From assembly GCA_000972765.1 (NCBI GenBank), contig CP011265.1, forward strand, positions 2,403,501 to 2,467,500: a stretch of DNA of 64,000 nt, in the 5' to 3' direction. Source of the stretch: Verrucomicrobia bacterium IMCC26134. GTDB lineage: Bacteria > Verrucomicrobiota > Verrucomicrobiia > Opitutales > Opitutaceae. The notes below the pieces were generated by a model. That model was not told where the DNA came from. It was given only the letters and a program-made list of their open reading frames with translations, and did not search any database. A program made the translations under genes and the position numbers. Shown here in pieces: positions 26,454-35,173 of this stretch (positions are counted from its first letter, which is position 1; every line of letters starts with the position of its first letter).

Positions 26454-27368
26454 TCAGGCCAGTTCGATTCCGCGATGGATGCGACTGCGGTAGTCCGTAG
26501 GAGCCTCCCCGGCAATGCGGCGAAACACCCGATTGAACTGCGACAACGATTGGAAGCCGGCCTCGAACGCCGCTTCGCTGATGCGCTTGTGCGGATTGAG
26601 CAGCAAGTTCTTCACCTTCTCGACCCGCACGCGGGCGAGATAATCGGTAAACGTCATGCCGGTCGACTTCTTGAACATCTTGCAGAAGTAAAACGCGCTC
26701 ATGTTTACCGATTTGGCCACCTGCTCCAGGGCAAGATCCTCGGCATGCCGCTCAGTGATGAAGGCCCGGGCCCTGACAATACTGGGCGCCTCGGCATGGC
26801 TCTCGCGCACGGAGAGATCATTGCTCAGCGAGGATAAATGCTGTGCGAAGATACTCAGCAACCGGAGGATAGACTCGTATTGTCGCCGGTTGAGGACACG
26901 GCTCTGGAAATACGCCTCTTCGAGTTTTTTCAGGTCGATATCGGTGCCAAACTTCAGGAGTTGTTTGGTGGTGGCAGCGAAGACCTTGGTATCGGGCTTG
27001 CTCAGCAAAACCTGACCGGTTTGCAAAAACGCCACCAGGTTTTCCCCTACACGGATAGGCACCGCGGAATCGCAGAGGCCGGCGAAGCACTTGAGGGTCT
27101 TGGGCTCCAACTGGGCTTCTTCCTCTACCCGTTTCTGCAACTGCAGACAGGCGGAGCAACTGTGGTTGGACTTCGCCATTAAAGCGCAGAAGGGATTCTC
27201 GTTCGGGTCTTTATGATGAGGAAGATCGAACGCCTCAATGGGCCGTAAGTTGATCGGAAGTCCGGTGGTGTCGCGAAAGGCCTGCTCGTAATCTTGGAAA
27301 ATTTGCGAGCGCTTGAGTTGTTCCACTAACTCTCTGCTGCGTTTTACGGGATCGGCGGTGGTGGACAT
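26454..27368 (-). CDS. AraC-family regulator with PocR sensory domain
   Basis: A 304-aa protein. The N-terminal half is PocR-like, with a Cys cluster in NHSCSACLQLQ and KCFAGLCDSAVPI followed by VGENLVAFLQTGQVLL. The C-terminus holds two helix-turn-helix motifs of the AraC type (LALEQVAKSVNMSAFYFCKMFKK and RISEAAFEAGFQSLSQFNRVF). PocR domains sense small hydrocarbon ligands such as 1,2-propanediol in some systems; the ligand here is unknown. The start at 27368 is preferred over one 7 codons upstream. It is divergent from a small membrane protein gene across 205 bp. Confidence 0.85.
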   Translation of the reverse strand: MSTTADPVKRSRELVEQLKRSQIFQDYEQAFRDTTGLPINLRPIEAFDLPHHKDPNENPFCALMAKSNHSCSACLQLQKRVEEEAQLEPKTLKCFAGLCDSAVPIRVGENLVAFLQTGQVLLSKPDTKVFAATTKQLLKFGTDIDLKKLEEAYFQSRVLNRRQYESILRLLSIFAQHLSSLSNDLSVRESHAEAPSIVRARAFITERHAEDLALEQVAKSVNMSAFYFCKMFKKSTGMTFTDYLARVRVEKVKNLLLNPHKRISEAAFEAGFQSLSQFNRVFRRIAGEAPTDYRSRIHRGIELA

Positions 27369-27573
27369 GGCAAAATATACGCTAACCAATAAACAGGTAA
27401 TTCATCCGACTAAACTACGGCAACATAAACCGCGACCCGTAGCCAAAAAGTAATTTACCATGTTAATGGCCTCGGGTGCGCACTTATACACGCCCTGCGC
27501 GCGTCCACATCCCTTGCGCCGGATAAAAAAACGGTTCGACAAGTCCGCCCCACCCGCCTGAATTTCGATCATC
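27369..27573. promoter_or_regulatory. Intergenic region between PocR-AraC gene and small membrane protein
   Basis: 205 bp, AT-rich next to the AraC-type gene and GC-rich near 27480-27570. It must hold the promoter of the AraC-type gene. Imperfect inverted segments (GGTAATT near 27396, AATTTACC near 27452) could be an autoregulatory site, but the match is weak. Confidence 0.3.
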
Positions 27574-27840
27574 ATGTCTTCGTCCCAGACCTCCCTGCCC
27601 AAGGCTTCCGGTTTCAATCCCGCGCAGATCGCCGTCGATTTCGTGCTCTGCGGTCTCTTTTTCGCTCTCATTTTTTACTTTGTGCGCAGCCACGTCATGT
27701 CGGAAAACACGACGATGGTGCTGATATTCAGCATCTACACCACGCTTTGCGTGACCGGTGTGTTTTGGATGGCGATCCAGATGTTGCGCGTGGTGATTTC
27801 CGGCGAGCGCATCCTCAAGGCCGAACGCGCGGCTCGCTAA
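27574..27840 (+). CDS. Small two-helix membrane protein, unknown
   Basis: An 88-aa protein with two predicted membrane helices (IAVDFVLCGLFFALIFYFV and MVLIFSIYTTLCVTGVFWMAI) joined by a short loop, and a charged C-terminus SGERILKAERAAR. No family is recognised. It is followed 64 bp later by the mntR-like gene in the same direction. Confidence 0.6.
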   Translation: MSSSQTSLPKASGFNPAQIAVDFVLCGLFFALIFYFVRSHVMSENTTMVLIFSIYTTLCVTGVFWMAIQMLRVVISGERILKAERAAR

Positions 27841-27904
27841 ACCTTCCTTTGCGTCCTACGCCGAGCTTGCATCGATTTACAACGACCTCGCCGCGTTATC
27901 AGCC

Positions 27905-28354
27905 GTGAGCGAGTCAGCCTCTACCAACGACGCAGGCATGCCCGAACCGCTGCCTCGCACGACGACGGCGGCGGAGGACTACCTGGAGCGCATCGCCTCC
28001 CTGATCAAGACCAAGGGCTATGCCCGCGTGGTCGATATCGCCGCGGAGCTTAAAATTTCGCAGGCGAGCGTCACCACCATGGTTCAGCGGCTCGATGCCG
28101 ACGGCCTGGTGAAATACGAAAAATATCGCGGCATGGTGCTCACGCGCGCGGGAGAATTCGTCGCCGCGCGCATCGCCCACCGGCATGAGTTGTTGACCCA
28201 GTTGCTGCGCTTTTTCGAGCTGCCGGAGGATGTCATTTTTCGCGATGTCGAGGGCATGGAGCACCATATCAGCGGCGAGACGCTTGAAGCATTGGAACGC
28301 CTCACCAAACACCTCGAAGCCCATCCCGAGATCGTCGCCGAGCTCAGGAAGTAA
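27905..28354 (+). CDS. mntR: DtxR/MntR-family manganese-type regulator
   Basis: A 149-aa protein with a GTG start. The winged helix (AEDYLERIASLIKTKGYARV, KISQASVTTMVQRL) is followed by the dimer/metal domain. All six MntR metal ligands can be placed: D25, E28, H94, E116, E119 and H120 (in AEDYLERI, RHELL and DVEGMEHH). There is no SH3-like third domain, so it is the short MntR type, which represses metal uptake genes when Mn(II) is bound. No manganese transporter is adjacent; targets may lie elsewhere. Confidence 0.88.
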   Translation: MSESASTNDAGMPEPLPRTTTAAEDYLERIASLIKTKGYARVVDIAAELKISQASVTTMVQRLDADGLVKYEKYRGMVLTRAGEFVAARIAHRHELLTQLLRFFELPEDVIFRDVEGMEHHISGETLEALERLTKHLEAHPEIVAELRK

Positions 28355-28373
28355 GGAGACGCCTGAACGCCAC

Positions 28374-29042
28374 TTAGCGGGCAGGCAGGGCCGCGAGCAC
28401 CTCCACCGAGAGGAGCGCGATCGCGTCGCTCAACTGCCGGGCCAACGCGCTGTAATCGCCCTCCGTCCAGACCGTTTCCGGGGCATTGAACACACGTCTC
28501 ATCCGCACCGCTCCGTCCGACCTGGCGTCCGTCACTTCAACGATGCACGCGAAGCTTGCCGCAGCCGTGCCGTCGGCTTTGACCATACCTTCGCAACGCA
28601 GGATCGAAAGCGTGACATCGACATCCCGCGTCACCTCGAGGGGGAATGGATAGGGATAAACGCGCCCGACCTGGCCCGAAGCCAGCAATTGCGCGCCCAG
28701 CATACGGCCCACGCCGGTGCTCAGGGGCTCCGCCCAACGCGCAAAATCGCGGTAATCGATCTCGTTATCCCCGCGCCGGACGATCATCGACTTGCCGTCG
28801 AGATAAGGCGCGGTGCGCACCGTCTGCAACCCCACCCGCAGGGTGCCGGCCGGCATCGAAGCCGCCACTGCCGGGATCGCTGGTCCGGTCAGCACGTAAA
28901 AGCGCGTGGGATCCGTCTGCGGCTTGGGGAAGACACTGCAGCCCGCGAGCCCGGCCGTCACGGCCAGTGCCAGCACGGCTGACGCCAAACCTGCAAGTTT
29001 ACGGTATGCGCCCGCTCGTTTCGTTTTAGTCGTCATGATCAT
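28374..29042 (-). CDS. ABC-type transport auxiliary lipoprotein (PqiC-like)
   Basis: A 222-aa lipoprotein. The signal peptide ends in the lipobox LAGC (AVTAGLAGCSVF), followed by TRFYVLTGP, the usual start of the ABC-transport auxiliary/PqiC fold, and a beta-alpha domain ending in DAIALLSVEVLAAL. It completes an MCE transport operon and probably sits at the outer membrane, receiving or anchoring the lipid conduit. An alternative ATG at 29078 overlaps the MCE gene stop (ATGA) but would give an unusually long signal peptide. Confidence 0.8.
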   Translation of the reverse strand: MIMTTKTKRAGAYRKLAGLASAVLALAVTAGLAGCSVFPKPQTDPTRFYVLTGPAIPAVAASMPAGTLRVGLQTVRTAPYLDGKSMIVRRGDNEIDYRDFARWAEPLSTGVGRMLGAQLLASGQVGRVYPYPFPLEVTRDVDVTLSILRCEGMVKADGTAAASFACIVEVTDARSDGAVRMRRVFNAPETVWTEGDYSALARQLSDAIALLSVEVLAALPAR

Positions 29043-29074
29043 GGTCGTTTCGTGCCTGATGGTGGAGCTGCAAC

Positions 29075-30076
29075 TCATTCCTTGGTGCGTCCGCTGAGCA
29101 GGGCATTGGGGTTACGTTCCAAAAAGTCCGCCAGACGTGCCACCGCCGCGGCCGCCTCACCCATGCGTGCGAGGGCCTTGGCGGCGTCGTCTCCAAGTCC
29201 CTGTTGCGAACTGATAAAGCGCTTAAAGACTGTCGCAGTCTCCTTGAACTCGCCCAGGGCGCCCTGTGCGTCCCTGAGCACAAGATTCAGCTGCTCGCTG
29301 CCGGGGCCGATGCTCTTTTCGAGCTCCGCGAGAACCTTTTCCAGGTGGGCGGAGGCCGAGGCCGCGTTGACGAGGATCTGGCGCAGTTCGGGGGACTCCG
29401 CCAGCGTGCGCACCGATTTCGCAGTATCCGTCCATTCGCGTGAAAGGGTGGCCAGGTCCGCCGCGTTGACCTGGCGGCGGGTATCGTCCAGCAGACCCTC
29501 GATCTTGCCTGCCAGTCGCTCAAGATCGATCCCCTTCATGTGCTTCAAAATTTCGGTAAGATTGGCCTGGAATTCTGAAATCGCCGAGGGCACCGCCGGC
29601 ATCTCCACGTAGGCCGAGTGAACCCCTTCCCGCTGCCTGAAGGGGTAGTCCTTAACGTTGTAAAAGTTCAACTCCACGTAGAGCAGGCCGGTGGCCAGGC
29701 CGATGACGCCCAGCTGCGCACGCAACCCGTCATGGATCATGCGCTCAATCTCCTTGCGGTCTGAGACGTCCACCGGCTTTCCGCTGCCGTCAGCCACGAC
29801 ATTGCGGCTCAGTTCGCACACCACCGCCACCACCGAACTGCGACCTTCCGCCAGAGCCCGGACATTCAAATCCACCACCCGGCCGATGCGCACCCCGCGC
29901 AGCTTCACCGGTGAACCCAGGTCGAGGCCGTGGATCGATTCGTCGAAATACACGATGAAACGCTCCGGCTTGGAGAAGAAATTGACCCCGCCGAAGGAAA
30001 ACAAGGCGATGAGGCCGACGCTGAAAGCACCGAGCACGAATAAGCCGACAACAGCGGGACTGATTTTGGTTTTCAC
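29075..30076 (-). CDS. MCE/MlaD-family lipid transport protein
   Basis: A 333-aa protein with a GTG start, an N-terminal membrane anchor (VVGLFVLGAFSVGLIALFSF) and one MCE domain (VYFDESIHGLDLGSPVKLRGVRIGRVVDL to about residue 145). A long helical region of about 170 residues follows, rich in Ala, Leu and Glu and probably coiled coil. MlaD-like proteins form hexameric periplasmic rings that carry phospholipids for an ABC transporter. The long helical tail resembles PqiB/YebT-type tubes more than short E. coli MlaD. Confidence 0.88.
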   Translation of the reverse strand: MKTKISPAVVGLFVLGAFSVGLIALFSFGGVNFFSKPERFIVYFDESIHGLDLGSPVKLRGVRIGRVVDLNVRALAEGRSSVVAVVCELSRNVVADGSGKPVDVSDRKEIERMIHDGLRAQLGVIGLATGLLYVELNFYNVKDYPFRQREGVHSAYVEMPAVPSAISEFQANLTEILKHMKGIDLERLAGKIEGLLDDTRRQVNAADLATLSREWTDTAKSVRTLAESPELRQILVNAASASAHLEKVLAELEKSIGPGSEQLNLVLRDAQGALGEFKETATVFKRFISSQQGLGDDAAKALARMGEAAAAVARLADFLERNPNALLSGRTKE

Positions 30077-30118
30077 GGGAAAAAAGGATTGGGTCGCGAC
30101 GCGCTCAAGGGGCTGTTT

Positions 30119-30931
30119 TTACGCAAGGGCCGCGGATGGCGAGGTGGGTTGATGCGCGTCTTCACCGCGCCCCAGAAACTCCCGCACCCGGGGATCGGTG
30201 CTGGACTTCACCAGCACGCGCGGGTCGCCGTCCGCGATCACTCCTTTGGCCGTTTTATCGAGCATGATGACGCGATCCGCTATGGCGAAGATCGAGGCCA
30301 GCTCATGCGAGACCACCACGCAGGTCATGCCCAGCAAATCGCGCAGGTTGACGATGAGTTCATCGAGCTTGCGCGAGGAGAGCGGATCGAGTCCCGCCGA
30401 GGGCTCGTCGAAAAAAACGATCGCGGGATCCAGGGCCAGCGCCCGCGCCAGACCGGCGCGTTTTTTCATGCCTCCGCTGATCTCGTCGGGGAAATAGCCC
30501 TCGTAGCCGGACAGGCCCACCTGCGCCAGCTTCATGGCCGCCAGCTCCTGCCGCTCCGGAGCACTCAAGGGGGTGTATTCTTCGAGCGGCAGCATCACAT
30601 TCTCCATCAAGGTCAGGGAACTCCACAGCGCGCCGCCCTGATAGAGCACGCCGATGCGCTTGAGCATCTCCCGCTGCCGGTCTGCATCGGATACATTGAA
30701 GCTTTCGCCGAAAAAACTCACCGTGCCGGCCGTGGGCGTCCTCAGTCCGACCAGATGGCGCAAGAGCGTGCTTTTGCCGCAGCCCGAACCGCCGATGATG
30801 AAAAAAATCTCCCCGCGCCGGACCTGGAAGTTAAGGTTCTTGAGCAGCACCTTGCCATCGTAGCCGCATTGCAGACCGGCCACCTCGAGCGCAGGCCGAT
30901 CGGGGATGGAATTAGACGTCAAATCATTCAC
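30119..30931 (-). CDS. MlaF-like ABC transporter ATPase
   Basis: A 270-aa ATPase with Walker A GGSGCGKST at 47-55, a signature region in ISGGMKKRAGLARAL, Walker B AIVFFDEPSAGLDP and the switch His in VVVSHE. The ISGGM signature is typical of the Mla/MCE-associated group. It energises the lipid transporter with the MlaE-like permease, whose gene overlaps its start by 4 bp. Confidence 0.9.
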   Translation of the reverse strand: MNDLTSNSIPDRPALEVAGLQCGYDGKVLLKNLNFQVRRGEIFFIIGGSGCGKSTLLRHLVGLRTPTAGTVSFFGESFNVSDADRQREMLKRIGVLYQGGALWSSLTLMENVMLPLEEYTPLSAPERQELAAMKLAQVGLSGYEGYFPDEISGGMKKRAGLARALALDPAIVFFDEPSAGLDPLSSRKLDELIVNLRDLLGMTCVVVSHELASIFAIADRVIMLDKTAKGVIADGDPRVLVKSSTDPRVREFLGRGEDAHQPTSPSAALA

Positions 30932-32064
30932 AGGCCGAAGACGTTAAAAACAACCGCGAACAAGGCGTCGAACACGATGATAAACAAGAGGCCCATGACC
31001 ACCGCCGAGGTCGCCGCCCGCCCCACCCCTTCCGCGCTGCGATCCGCGCGCAGACCGCAATGACAACCCGCCAGCCCCACCAATAACCCGAAGGCGGAGG
31101 CCTTGATCAAACCCGTGCAAACATCCGACAGGTCGATGGCCGACTGCGTCTGCACCCAGTAGGCGGCCGGCGGGATGTCGAGCAAACCGAGCGCTACCAA
31201 CAGGCCTCCGAAGATGCCGAGCGCATTGGCATAGAGCGCCAGCAAAGGCATCATCACCGCCAGCGCCACCAAGCGCGGCAGGACTAGGAAATCCACCGGC
31301 CGGATGCCAAGCGTCGTTAACGCATCGATCTCCTCGCCCGCTTTCATGTTGCCCAGTGTGGCCGCAAAGGCCGCTCCGGTGCGACCGGCCAGAATGATCG
31401 CCGTCATCATCGAGCCCATCTCGCGCACCATCACCAAACCGACCGCGTCGGCCACGTAGATGTCCGCCCCGAACTGCCGCATCAAAATCGCCGATTGATA
31501 GGCCATGATCAGCCCCACCAGCAGGCTGATGAGGCTCACGATCGGCAGCGCCATCGCCCCGCATTGCTGCATCTGGTCGAGGCAGTCCCGCCAGCGAAAT
31601 TTAGCCGGTAGTTTTGCCAGCGCCGACGCACTCAACACACATTCGCCTACAAACGTCGCGATCTCACGGGTCTTGGCCCACACGTCTTGTGCCGCGAAGC
31701 CCACCGTGCTCAGAAAATCGCCCGCTCGATCAAAGCTCACTTTCGTCTCGTTCACCACCAGGAGCTGTCCCAGCAGTTTTTGCAACGCGACCGGAAGTTC
31801 CGTCAGGTCGCAATACGCGCCTTGAACCCGGCACCACTGCCTCACCTCGAAGACGAAGAGCAGCAAGGCGCTGTCCCAGCCCTCCAGCTTGCCCCACTTC
31901 AACTTCACCCTTCGCGCTTCCAGTCCTCCCCGTAGTTGCGACCAGACCGGCCTCGGCTCGGTGATGCGCCAGGTGCCGCGCAACTCCACCACCAGCCAGT
32001 CGTCCTGGACGGACGCGTGCACGCGCGGATCGGCGGCGGTGGTGGGCGTGGGCGCTGCTCTCAT
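30928..32064 (-). CDS. MlaE-like permease with N-terminal STAS-like domain
   Basis: A 378-aa protein. Residues about 15-115 resemble a STAS/MlaB domain (DDWLVVELRGTWRI, WDSALLLFVFEVRQWC), then the MlaE permease with five helices (LISLLVGLIMAYQSA, VREMGSMMTAIILAGRTGAAFAA, EEIDALTTLGIRPVDFLVLPR). In E. coli MlaB is separate; here it is fused, as in several other phyla. The start at 32064 has a well-placed AAGGTG 6 bp upstream; a GTG three codons earlier is the alternative. First gene of the operon. Confidence 0.9.
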   Translation of the reverse strand: MRAAPTPTTAADPRVHASVQDDWLVVELRGTWRITEPRPVWSQLRGGLEARRVKLKWGKLEGWDSALLLFVFEVRQWCRVQGAYCDLTELPVALQKLLGQLLVVNETKVSFDRAGDFLSTVGFAAQDVWAKTREIATFVGECVLSASALAKLPAKFRWRDCLDQMQQCGAMALPIVSLISLLVGLIMAYQSAILMRQFGADIYVADAVGLVMVREMGSMMTAIILAGRTGAAFAATLGNMKAGEEIDALTTLGIRPVDFLVLPRLVALAVMMPLLALYANALGIFGGLLVALGLLDIPPAAYWVQTQSAIDLSDVCTGLIKASAFGLLVGLAGCHCGLRADRSAEGVGRAATSAVVMGLLFIIVFDALFAVVFNVFGL

Positions 32065-32221
32065 CGCCGTCACCTTGCAAGATCACGCCTAGGTAAACCA
32101 CCCTCAATTTGCACTCCGGCCAACTTCTCCCCCCTTGCACCTCACGAATCCCTTACGCCGCTCATCCCGGCAGGTAACAGCAGGGCTTGCGGCAGTCGCC
32201 CCTCCTCTCTCGACTCCTTCC

Positions 32222-32893
32222 ATGCGTATCCGCACCGTGCTCTTCGACCTCGACGGCACCCTCCTCGACCACTTTTCCGCCATTCACCGCTCGCACAACC
32301 ACGTGCGGCGCCACTACGGCCTGCCTGAAGCCACCCGCGACGAGATCATGCGGGCCGTCGGGGGCGGGTTGCCCGAGGCTTTGAATAAAACGCTCGGCGC
32401 CTCCCACCGCCATCTCCTTGAGGAGGCCTTGCCGGTCTACCGCGCCTATTGGGACGCCACCATGCTGGACGACGTCATCCTGCTCCCGGGCGTGCGTGAA
32501 CTGCTCGCCTCGCTTCATTCCCTCGGCGTGCGCTCCGCCGTTTTCACCAACAAACACGGCCCCTCCGCCCGCCGCATCTGCACCCACCTCGGGCTCGATG
32601 CCCATCTGGCCGGTGTCTACGGTGCCGCGGACACCCCCTGGCTCAAACCCGATCCCGCCTTCACCGCCCACGCTCTGGCCGCCCTGAACACCACCGCAGC
32701 CGAGAGCGCCCTGGTCGGCGACTCTCCGTGGGATGTCCTCGCCGCGCTGCGCGGCGATCTCGCCGCCTGCTACGCCGTGACCACCGGCACGCATACGGCC
32801 GCCGAGCTCGCCGCCACCGGCGCCCCCTCCGCCAATATCTACGCCGACTGCCGCGCCCTCGCTCCCGCCTTGCTCGCCGCCTGCTCTTCTTAA
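32222..32893 (+). CDS. HAD-superfamily phosphatase (Gph-like)
   Basis: A 223-aa hydrolase. Motif I is VLFDLDGTLLD with the nucleophile and acid Asp; the helical cap follows; motif II is in AVFTNK; motif III Lys in LKPDP; motif IV in LVGDSPWDV. This arrangement fits phosphoglycolate phosphatase-like enzymes, but substrates in this group cannot be read from sequence. It is divergent from the Mla operon and immediately followed by recD2. Confidence 0.82.
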   Translation: MRIRTVLFDLDGTLLDHFSAIHRSHNHVRRHYGLPEATRDEIMRAVGGGLPEALNKTLGASHRHLLEEALPVYRAYWDATMLDDVILLPGVRELLASLHSLGVRSAVFTNKHGPSARRICTHLGLDAHLAGVYGAADTPWLKPDPAFTAHALAALNTTAAESALVGDSPWDVLAALRGDLAACYAVTTGTHTAAELAATGAPSANIYADCRALAPALLAACSS

Positions 32894-35164
32894 TTGACGC
32901 CGCCCGTCTCCTCCGTGGCCAAATCCGCCCCAGCCTCCTCCGCCTCCTCCCCGCCTGACGCCCTCTCCGGCGTGCTGGAGCGCATCATCTTCGCCAACGA
33001 GGAGAACCACTACACCATCGCCGAGTTCATGCCCGACGGCGGCGACGAGCGCGTCACCATCGTCGGCACCCTCCCCGGCATCCAATGCGGCGAGACCCTC
33101 CGCCTGCGCGGCACCTGGGCCAGCCACGCCCAGCACGGCGCCCAGTTCAAGATCGAGACTTTCACCTCCGAGCTCCCGTCCAGCGTATATGGGATTCGCA
33201 AATACCTCGGCTCCGGACTCGTCCAGGGCGTGGGCAAGGTTTACGCCAACAAAATAGCCGACGCCTTCGGGGCCGACACCTTCCGCGTCCTCAGCGAGGA
33301 ATCCGGCCGCCTGCGTGATGTCCCCGGCATCGGCAAGGTCCGCGCCTCCGCCATCAAGAAGGCGTGGGACGAGCAGCGCGCCTTCCGCGAGCTCTACATC
33401 TTCCTCCAGACTTACGGCGTCACCACCGGGCAGTGCGTGAAGCTCATCAACAAATACGGCGGCGAGGCCCGCCAGATCCTCACCCACGAGCCCTACCGTG
33501 TCGCCCGCGAGATAGACGGCATCGGCTTCAAGACCGCCGACCGCATCGCGATCAACCTCGGCTTCGCCAACGACGCCCCGCCCCGCCTCGACGCCGGCAT
33601 CCTCTACGCCCTCGATGTCCTCCAGGAGGAGGGCCACACCGCCCTGCGCGAGATGGAGATTCGCGACTACGCCGCCGGCCTGCTCGAAACCTCCGCCGAG
33701 CGCATATCCGCCCGCCTCGAAGCGCTCGTCGCCTCGCGTGATCTCGCCCGCCACGCCCCCGCCGGCGTCGTCGATCCCCTGCCCGGCTCGTCCCTCATCC
33801 AGCTTCCCGTCCTCGACCGCGCCGAGGCCAAGATCGCCGGTGCCGTCCGCCGTCTCACGCTTGTCCCCAGCGGCCTGCCGCCCATCAAGATCGACGCCGC
33901 CGTGGTCTGGGCCGAGGCCAAGGCCGGCTTCACCTTCGCCGAGGCCCAGCGCGAGGGCATACGCTCCGCCCTCGGCTCAAAAGTCTCCGTGCTCACCGGC
34001 GGTCCCGGCACCGGCAAGACGTCCTCGCTCCGCGCCCTCGTCGATATCCTCAAGGCCAAGAAGGTCCGCCTCTCCCTCGCCGCCCCCACCGGCCGTGCCG
34101 CCCAGCGCCTCACCGAGTCCACCGGCGGCTTCGCGCAAACCCTCCACCGTCTGCTCAAGTTCAACCCCCAGCGCGGCGGCTTCGATGCCAACGAGGACCA
34201 CCCCCTCGCCACCGATTTCCTCATCGTGGACGAGGCCTCGATGCTCGACACCCGCCTCGCCGCCGCCGTCTTTGCCGCCGTGCCCGCCCGCGCCCACCTC
34301 CTGCTGGTCGGCGACACCGACCAGCTCCCCAGCGTCGGCGCCGGCAACGTGCTCAAAGACCTCATCGCCACCGGCACCGTGCCCGTCACCCGTCTCAGCG
34401 TCGTCCACCGCCAGCAGGGCCAGAGCGAGATCGTCACCACCGCCCACGCCATCAACGCCGGAGAAACCAGCCTGCCCATCGCCGTCGATACCCTCGAAAA
34501 ACTCCAGCCCTGGGCGGACCTGACCTTCATCGTCGCCACCGACGCCGAGGACTGCATCCGCAAGACTCTCGCCCTCTGCACCGACTTCATCCCCACCCAC
34601 TACCGTTGGATGAAGCCCGGGGACATCCAGGTCCTCGCCCCCATGCACAAGGGCACCGCCGGCGTCGGCAACCTCAACCTCCAGCTCCAGACCGCCCTCA
34701 ACCCCCACGGTCGCGGCCTGCGCGGTCCGAGCGGAGAATTCCGCACCGGCGACAAGCTCATCCAGCTGCGCAACAACTACGACAAGGCCCTCTTCAACGG
34801 GGACATCGGCCTCGTCACCGCCACCGACCCCGACGCCGGCACGCTCGAGGCCGACTTCGACGGCACTCGACACACGTTTACCCGCGGCGAGCTGGGCGAT
34901 GCCGCCCTCGCCTACGCCATCAGCATCCACAAGAGCCAGGGCAGCGAGTATCCCGTAGTGATTATTCCGCTACTGAAGGCCCACTTCATGATGCTCCAGC
35001 GCAACCTTCTCTACACCGCCATCACCCGCGGCAAAAAAAAGGTCTTCATCGTCGGCGAACCCGCCGCCTACGGCATGGCCGTGCGCAACAACGAGGCCCG
35101 CACCCGCAGCACCCACCTGAAGGAAAAGATCACCGCCCTCGCCAACGGCGCGCCTGCCGCCTGA
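32894..35164 (+). CDS. recD2: RecD2-like ATP-dependent DNA helicase
   Basis: A 756-aa superfamily 1B helicase, 5'-3'. The N-terminal domain (GVLERIIFANEENHYTIAEF) and helix-hairpin-helix region are followed by Walker A LTGGPGTGKTSS (about 367), motif II IVDEASMLDTRL and the C-terminal motif ALAYAISIHKSQGSEYP with the AITRGKKKVFIVG ending. RecD2 acts without RecBC in repair. The TTG at 32894 touches the previous stop; a GTG at 32915 is an equally good start. Confidence 0.92.
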   Translation: MTPPVSSVAKSAPASSASSPPDALSGVLERIIFANEENHYTIAEFMPDGGDERVTIVGTLPGIQCGETLRLRGTWASHAQHGAQFKIETFTSELPSSVYGIRKYLGSGLVQGVGKVYANKIADAFGADTFRVLSEESGRLRDVPGIGKVRASAIKKAWDEQRAFRELYIFLQTYGVTTGQCVKLINKYGGEARQILTHEPYRVAREIDGIGFKTADRIAINLGFANDAPPRLDAGILYALDVLQEEGHTALREMEIRDYAAGLLETSAERISARLEALVASRDLARHAPAGVVDPLPGSSLIQLPVLDRAEAKIAGAVRRLTLVPSGLPPIKIDAAVVWAEAKAGFTFAEAQREGIRSALGSKVSVLTGGPGTGKTSSLRALVDILKAKKVRLSLAAPTGRAAQRLTESTGGFAQTLHRLLKFNPQRGGFDANEDHPLATDFLIVDEASMLDTRLAAAVFAAVPARAHLLLVGDTDQLPSVGAGNVLKDLIATGTVPVTRLSVVHRQQGQSEIVTTAHAINAGETSLPIAVDTLEKLQPWADLTFIVATDAEDCIRKTLALCTDFIPTHYRWMKPGDIQVLAPMHKGTAGVGNLNLQLQTALNPHGRGLRGPSGEFRTGDKLIQLRNNYDKALFNGDIGLVTATDPDAGTLEADFDGTRHTFTRGELGDAALAYAISIHKSQGSEYPVVIIPLLKAHFMMLQRNLLYTAITRGKKKVFIVGEPAAYGMAVRNNEARTRSTHLKEKITALANGAPAA

Positions 35165-35173
35165 GCCTCTCCG

